Below are positions 42,996 to 44,859 of a stretch of DNA of 44,859 nt, piece after piece. Numbering within the stretch: the stretch's first letter is position 1; the number at the start of each line of letters is the position of its first letter. The translations under genes and the position numbers were made by a program. The DNA comes from Deltaproteobacteria bacterium (GTDB taxonomy: Bacteria; Desulfobacterota_B; Binatia; UBA9968), in assembly GCA_005879255.1 (NCBI GenBank), contig VBKY01000027.1:1-44859 (forward strand), read 5' to 3'. Under the pieces are notes generated by a model. The model was not told the origin of the DNA, did not search any database, and worked only from the letters and a program-made list of their open reading frames with translations.

Positions 42996-43421
42996 CCTGT
43001 TTTTCAGTTTAACCAGTGCTCCCGGCGAATCAAACAACCCGGAGTAAGAGAATTGGCCTGAGATCGAGCTCGCAAAAGGCCGTGATCCTCCGATCCTCGG
43101 ATTTAGAGTTGACGAAGAAAATTCAGAAATAAACGCCACGCCGGATCACTGCGTGCCGGCGCAAAAATCATTGGCAATCCGAGAACAAAACGATCTGTGC
43201 CTTTTATACGACGGTAAAAAATATTTTCTTAACTATTTTTAAGGATGGTCCGGAAATTACCTCAAACTGTCGGAAAAAACGGACGAGAGGTATTTCCTTC
43301 CACCGGTCCGTAAAAAATTCGCTCTTCAAGTATGAGGTCTTACAAAAGATTCCCCACTTCACGTGATGGCACGGTGGTTGCGTTATTTACAATATGTGTC
43401 GATGAAAGGAGGCACGTAAAA
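42996..43421. other. 426-bp intergenic region with a large imperfect inverted repeat
   Basis: No supported gene beyond the possible upstream extension of the monooxygenase. An AT-rich block at 43205-43240 precedes a structure at 43247-43308: GGAAATTACCTC (43252-43263) is nearly the reverse complement of GAGGTATTTCC (43287-43297). A further GGTCC/GGTCC-containing outer pair and an inner CGGAAAAAACGG add to it. The last 17 bp hold AAAGGAGG (43405-43412) for the next gene. Confidence 0.45.
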
Positions 43422-43961
43422 ATGAGAACGATTAGTTTACTGAAATCTCTCGCTCTCAGCCTGATTCTTGGGCTGAGTATGGCATCAGTCTCGGCCACCG
43501 GCGCATGGGCCCAAGACGATATTACTCGCCGCGAGGTGGGAACTTTACACGAATTTCTCGAGAATCACCCCAGGGTTGCCGAGGAGCTTAGAAATAACCC
43601 CTCGTTAGCGAACGACCGGCGTTGGGTTTCAAGACATGATGACCTTCAAGCGTTCCTCAGAGATCATCCGAGAATACGCCAAGAGTTGAGGGAAAATCCG
43701 AGCAGAGTCATGAGCTGGGAGCGCAACCTCAATGCGCGCGCGGATCTACGCAAATTTGATAGGTTCTTAGACTCGCATCCGAGGGTTGCTGAACGGCTAA
43801 AAGCAAACCCCGAACTTATCAACAACCGGCAATTCGTCGAGAATCATCCCGAGTTGCGGGACTTCTTGCGAGAAAATCCAGATATGAGGCGCGAGTTACA
43901 ATCCCGGCCTCGTGCATTCATGGAGCGGGTCGAACGCTATGACAGGTTCAGTCAAAGATAA
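43422..43961 (+). CDS. Small secreted repeat protein (FLxxHPRVxxxLxxNP repeats)
   Basis: A 179-residue protein. The ATG at 43422 follows AAAGGAGG (43405-43412) and opens a signal peptide (MRTISLLKSLALSLILGLSM...GAWAQ, cut near residue 31). The mature protein is four copies of a helical unit with core FLENHPRVAEELRNNP, FLRDHPRIRQELRENP, FLDSHPRVAERLKANP and FLRENPDMRRELQSRP (about residues 45-60, 78-93, 115-130, 148-163). It is Arg, Asn, Glu and Pro rich and has no Cys. I recognise no named family; it should be a periplasmic or exported alpha-helical solenoid. A strong intrinsic terminator follows at once, so it is a single-gene unit. Confidence 0.85.
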   Translation: MRTISLLKSLALSLILGLSMASVSATGAWAQDDITRREVGTLHEFLENHPRVAEELRNNPSLANDRRWVSRHDDLQAFLRDHPRIRQELRENPSRVMSWERNLNARADLRKFDRFLDSHPRVAERLKANPELINNRQFVENHPELRDFLRENPDMRRELQSRPRAFMERVERYDRFSQR

Positions 43962-43984
43962 CCCAGACTAAGCGTCCGGGTCAG

Positions 43985-44021
43985 GAAAAAAGAGGCTGGA
44001 GATTTCCAGCCTCTTTTTTTT
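43985..44021 (+). terminator. Strong intrinsic terminator after the secreted repeat protein
   Basis: A GAGGCTGGA / TCCAGCCTC stem (43992-44013) with a GATT loop is followed by eight T on the plus strand and preceded by a run of six A. It can therefore stop transcription from both directions. It is the clearest terminator in the window. Confidence 0.93.
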
Positions 44022-44214
44022 GTTCAATGAAGAGTTCCAGACCGGAATAGCATATATCACGCCTGCTCCTCAGGTTTGTGTGACCCTAAATCTCCGTCGT
44101 TGTTCCCCATCGTTATGGCAACGCCAATCGGTGAGGAAGAAATGGCTTGACAGGAGTTTTGAGCCGAATAGACTGACACGTCGGTTAAGAATGAATAATG
44201 AGGAGGAAGACGGA

Positions 44215-44859
44215 ATGAGCGTGATTGACGCCGATGGACATATCATTGAGCCGGAAGGCATGTTTGAGCATCTTCCCGAGGAGTTTTATCTGCGACGTCC
44301 GATCCCGGTCCACTTACCGGCCGACACGGTCCGGGGTGACTTCAATGGCTGTTGGCTCATCGAGGGGAAAAGCGTTCCCAACATTGGCAGCCGTGGACGC
44401 ACCACCGCGTCTCTTTCGTGGATGGAACGGTCGAAAAAGATCGACGTGTCCCTTGGCTCGCAGACTCTGGAAGACATGGAAGCTCGGCTGTCCGACTTGG
44501 ATCGGTTCCACATCGACTGCCAGATAGTCTTCCCCACAATGTTTCTCGCTGCCGTAGCGGAGGACGTAAAGCTCGAAGGTTCGCTATTTCACGCCTACAA
44601 CACGTACGTCGGTCAAGCCTGCGCCAAGTCAAAAGGCCGCGTCAGGTGGGTAGCGCTTCTCCCGTTTCGCGACCCGGAGGCTGCGGTGAAGGAGATGCGC
44701 AGGACAAGCGATCTCGGCGCTTCGGGTATTTTCACCATGGGCATGGTGTGGGAGCGGAACTTGGCCGATCCGGAGTTCTTTCCGATCTATGAGGAAGCCG
44801 CGGGACTTGACCTCCCCCTTTGCGTGCATCTCGGTTGGGGATCCCCGCAGGTAACTCAG
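44215..44859 (+). CDS. Amidohydrolase family 2 (3' end outside the window)
   Basis: The frame from the ATG at 44215 is open to the end of the window (215 codons). AGGAGG (44201-44206) lies 8 bp before it; an in-frame ATG at 44191 is a weaker alternative. The metal-binding opening is SVIDADGHIIEPEGMFEHLPEEF, where the usual DxHxH is DADGHIIE. A QIVFPTMFL strand and a LPLCVHLGWGSP end match the amidohydrolase-2 group with HxxE-type N termini (uronate and lactone hydrolases, decarboxylases). It is a different branch from the amidohydrolase at 15963. The catalytic C-terminal part is not visible. Confidence 0.87.
   Translation, partial: MSVIDADGHIIEPEGMFEHLPEEFYLRRPIPVHLPADTVRGDFNGCWLIEGKSVPNIGSRGRTTASLSWMERSKKIDVSLGSQTLEDMEARLSDLDRFHIDCQIVFPTMFLAAVAEDVKLEGSLFHAYNTYVGQACAKSKGRVRWVALLPFRDPEAAVKEMRRTSDLGASGIFTMGMVWERNLADPEFFPIYEEAAGLDLPLCVHLGWGSPQVTQ

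Noticed and set aside
1..44859. tRNA or rRNA genes
   Set aside because: No cloverleaf-like segment with T-loop and D-loop consensus or rRNA stretch was noticed by eye; a dedicated scan was not possible.

Overview
The window looks like a chromosomal stretch of an uncultured Gram-negative bacterium from soil, sediment or water. The base composition is moderately GC-rich, with one clearly GC-richer gene. The gene set (CreBC-like two-component system, exosortase, protoporphyrin-dependent haem enzymes, solitary periplasmic binding proteins, CoA-transferase and MmgE/PrpD enzymes) fits a proteobacterial or Desulfobacterota/Binatota-like lineage. That placement is inference and I hold it loosely. I see no rRNA, tRNA, CRISPR array, insertion sequence or phage gene.

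Layout. 1-6.9 kb: the 3' part of a long coiled-coil protein, two consecutive single-domain KaiC/RadA-like ATPases, the ClpB disaggregase, and a tiny basic ORF coupled to clpB. 6.9-11 kb: two tandem paralogous DHA2-type MFS pumps and a solitary NMT1/SsuA-like binding protein. 11-15.8 kb: DNA polymerase IV, then a haem block (hemE, hemH, protoporphyrinogen oxidase). 16-21.1 kb: an amidohydrolase and a complete four-gene sugar-type ABC transporter. 21.2-27.7 kb: carboxylic-acid and CoA metabolism (dienelactone hydrolase, GNAT acetyltransferase, CaiB/BaiF CoA-transferase, MmgE/PrpD, NDP-forming acyl-CoA synthetase). 28-29.2 kb: a GC-rich MFS gene on the minus strand.

29.4-34.4 kb (minus strand) is the most interesting region. 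It is a tightly packed operon of a VIT + von Willebrand A secreted protein with a PEP-CTERM-like tail, an exosortase with a visible Cys/Arg/His triad, a CreB-like response regulator and a CreC-like sensor kinase. It resembles the architecture of the proteobacterial dedicated sortase system, but with an exosortase in place of the sortase. The target gene carries a one-base frameshift and the kinase carries an in-frame TAG, so the locus is decaying, contains sequence errors, or is unusually expressed.

34.9-44.9 kb: a zinc-ribbon/coiled-coil/SH3 membrane protein, a second solitary binding protein, a radical-SAM-like protein with an unusual C-x8-C-x2-C cluster motif overlapping an O-methyltransferase-like gene, a truncated NADP/F420-type reductase remnant, an orphan PTS Enzyme I, an FAD monooxygenase, a small secreted repeat protein with a strong terminator, and the start of a second amidohydrolase.

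A recurring non-coding theme is short arrays of 7- or 8-bp tandem repeats between genes (about 13.2, 14.25, 21.12, 23.76, 25.45 and 27.9 kb). Each has its own unit sequence, and several are arranged as inverted pairs able to form hairpins. Other palindromic REP-like elements lie at 15.75, 16.85 and 25.4 kb.
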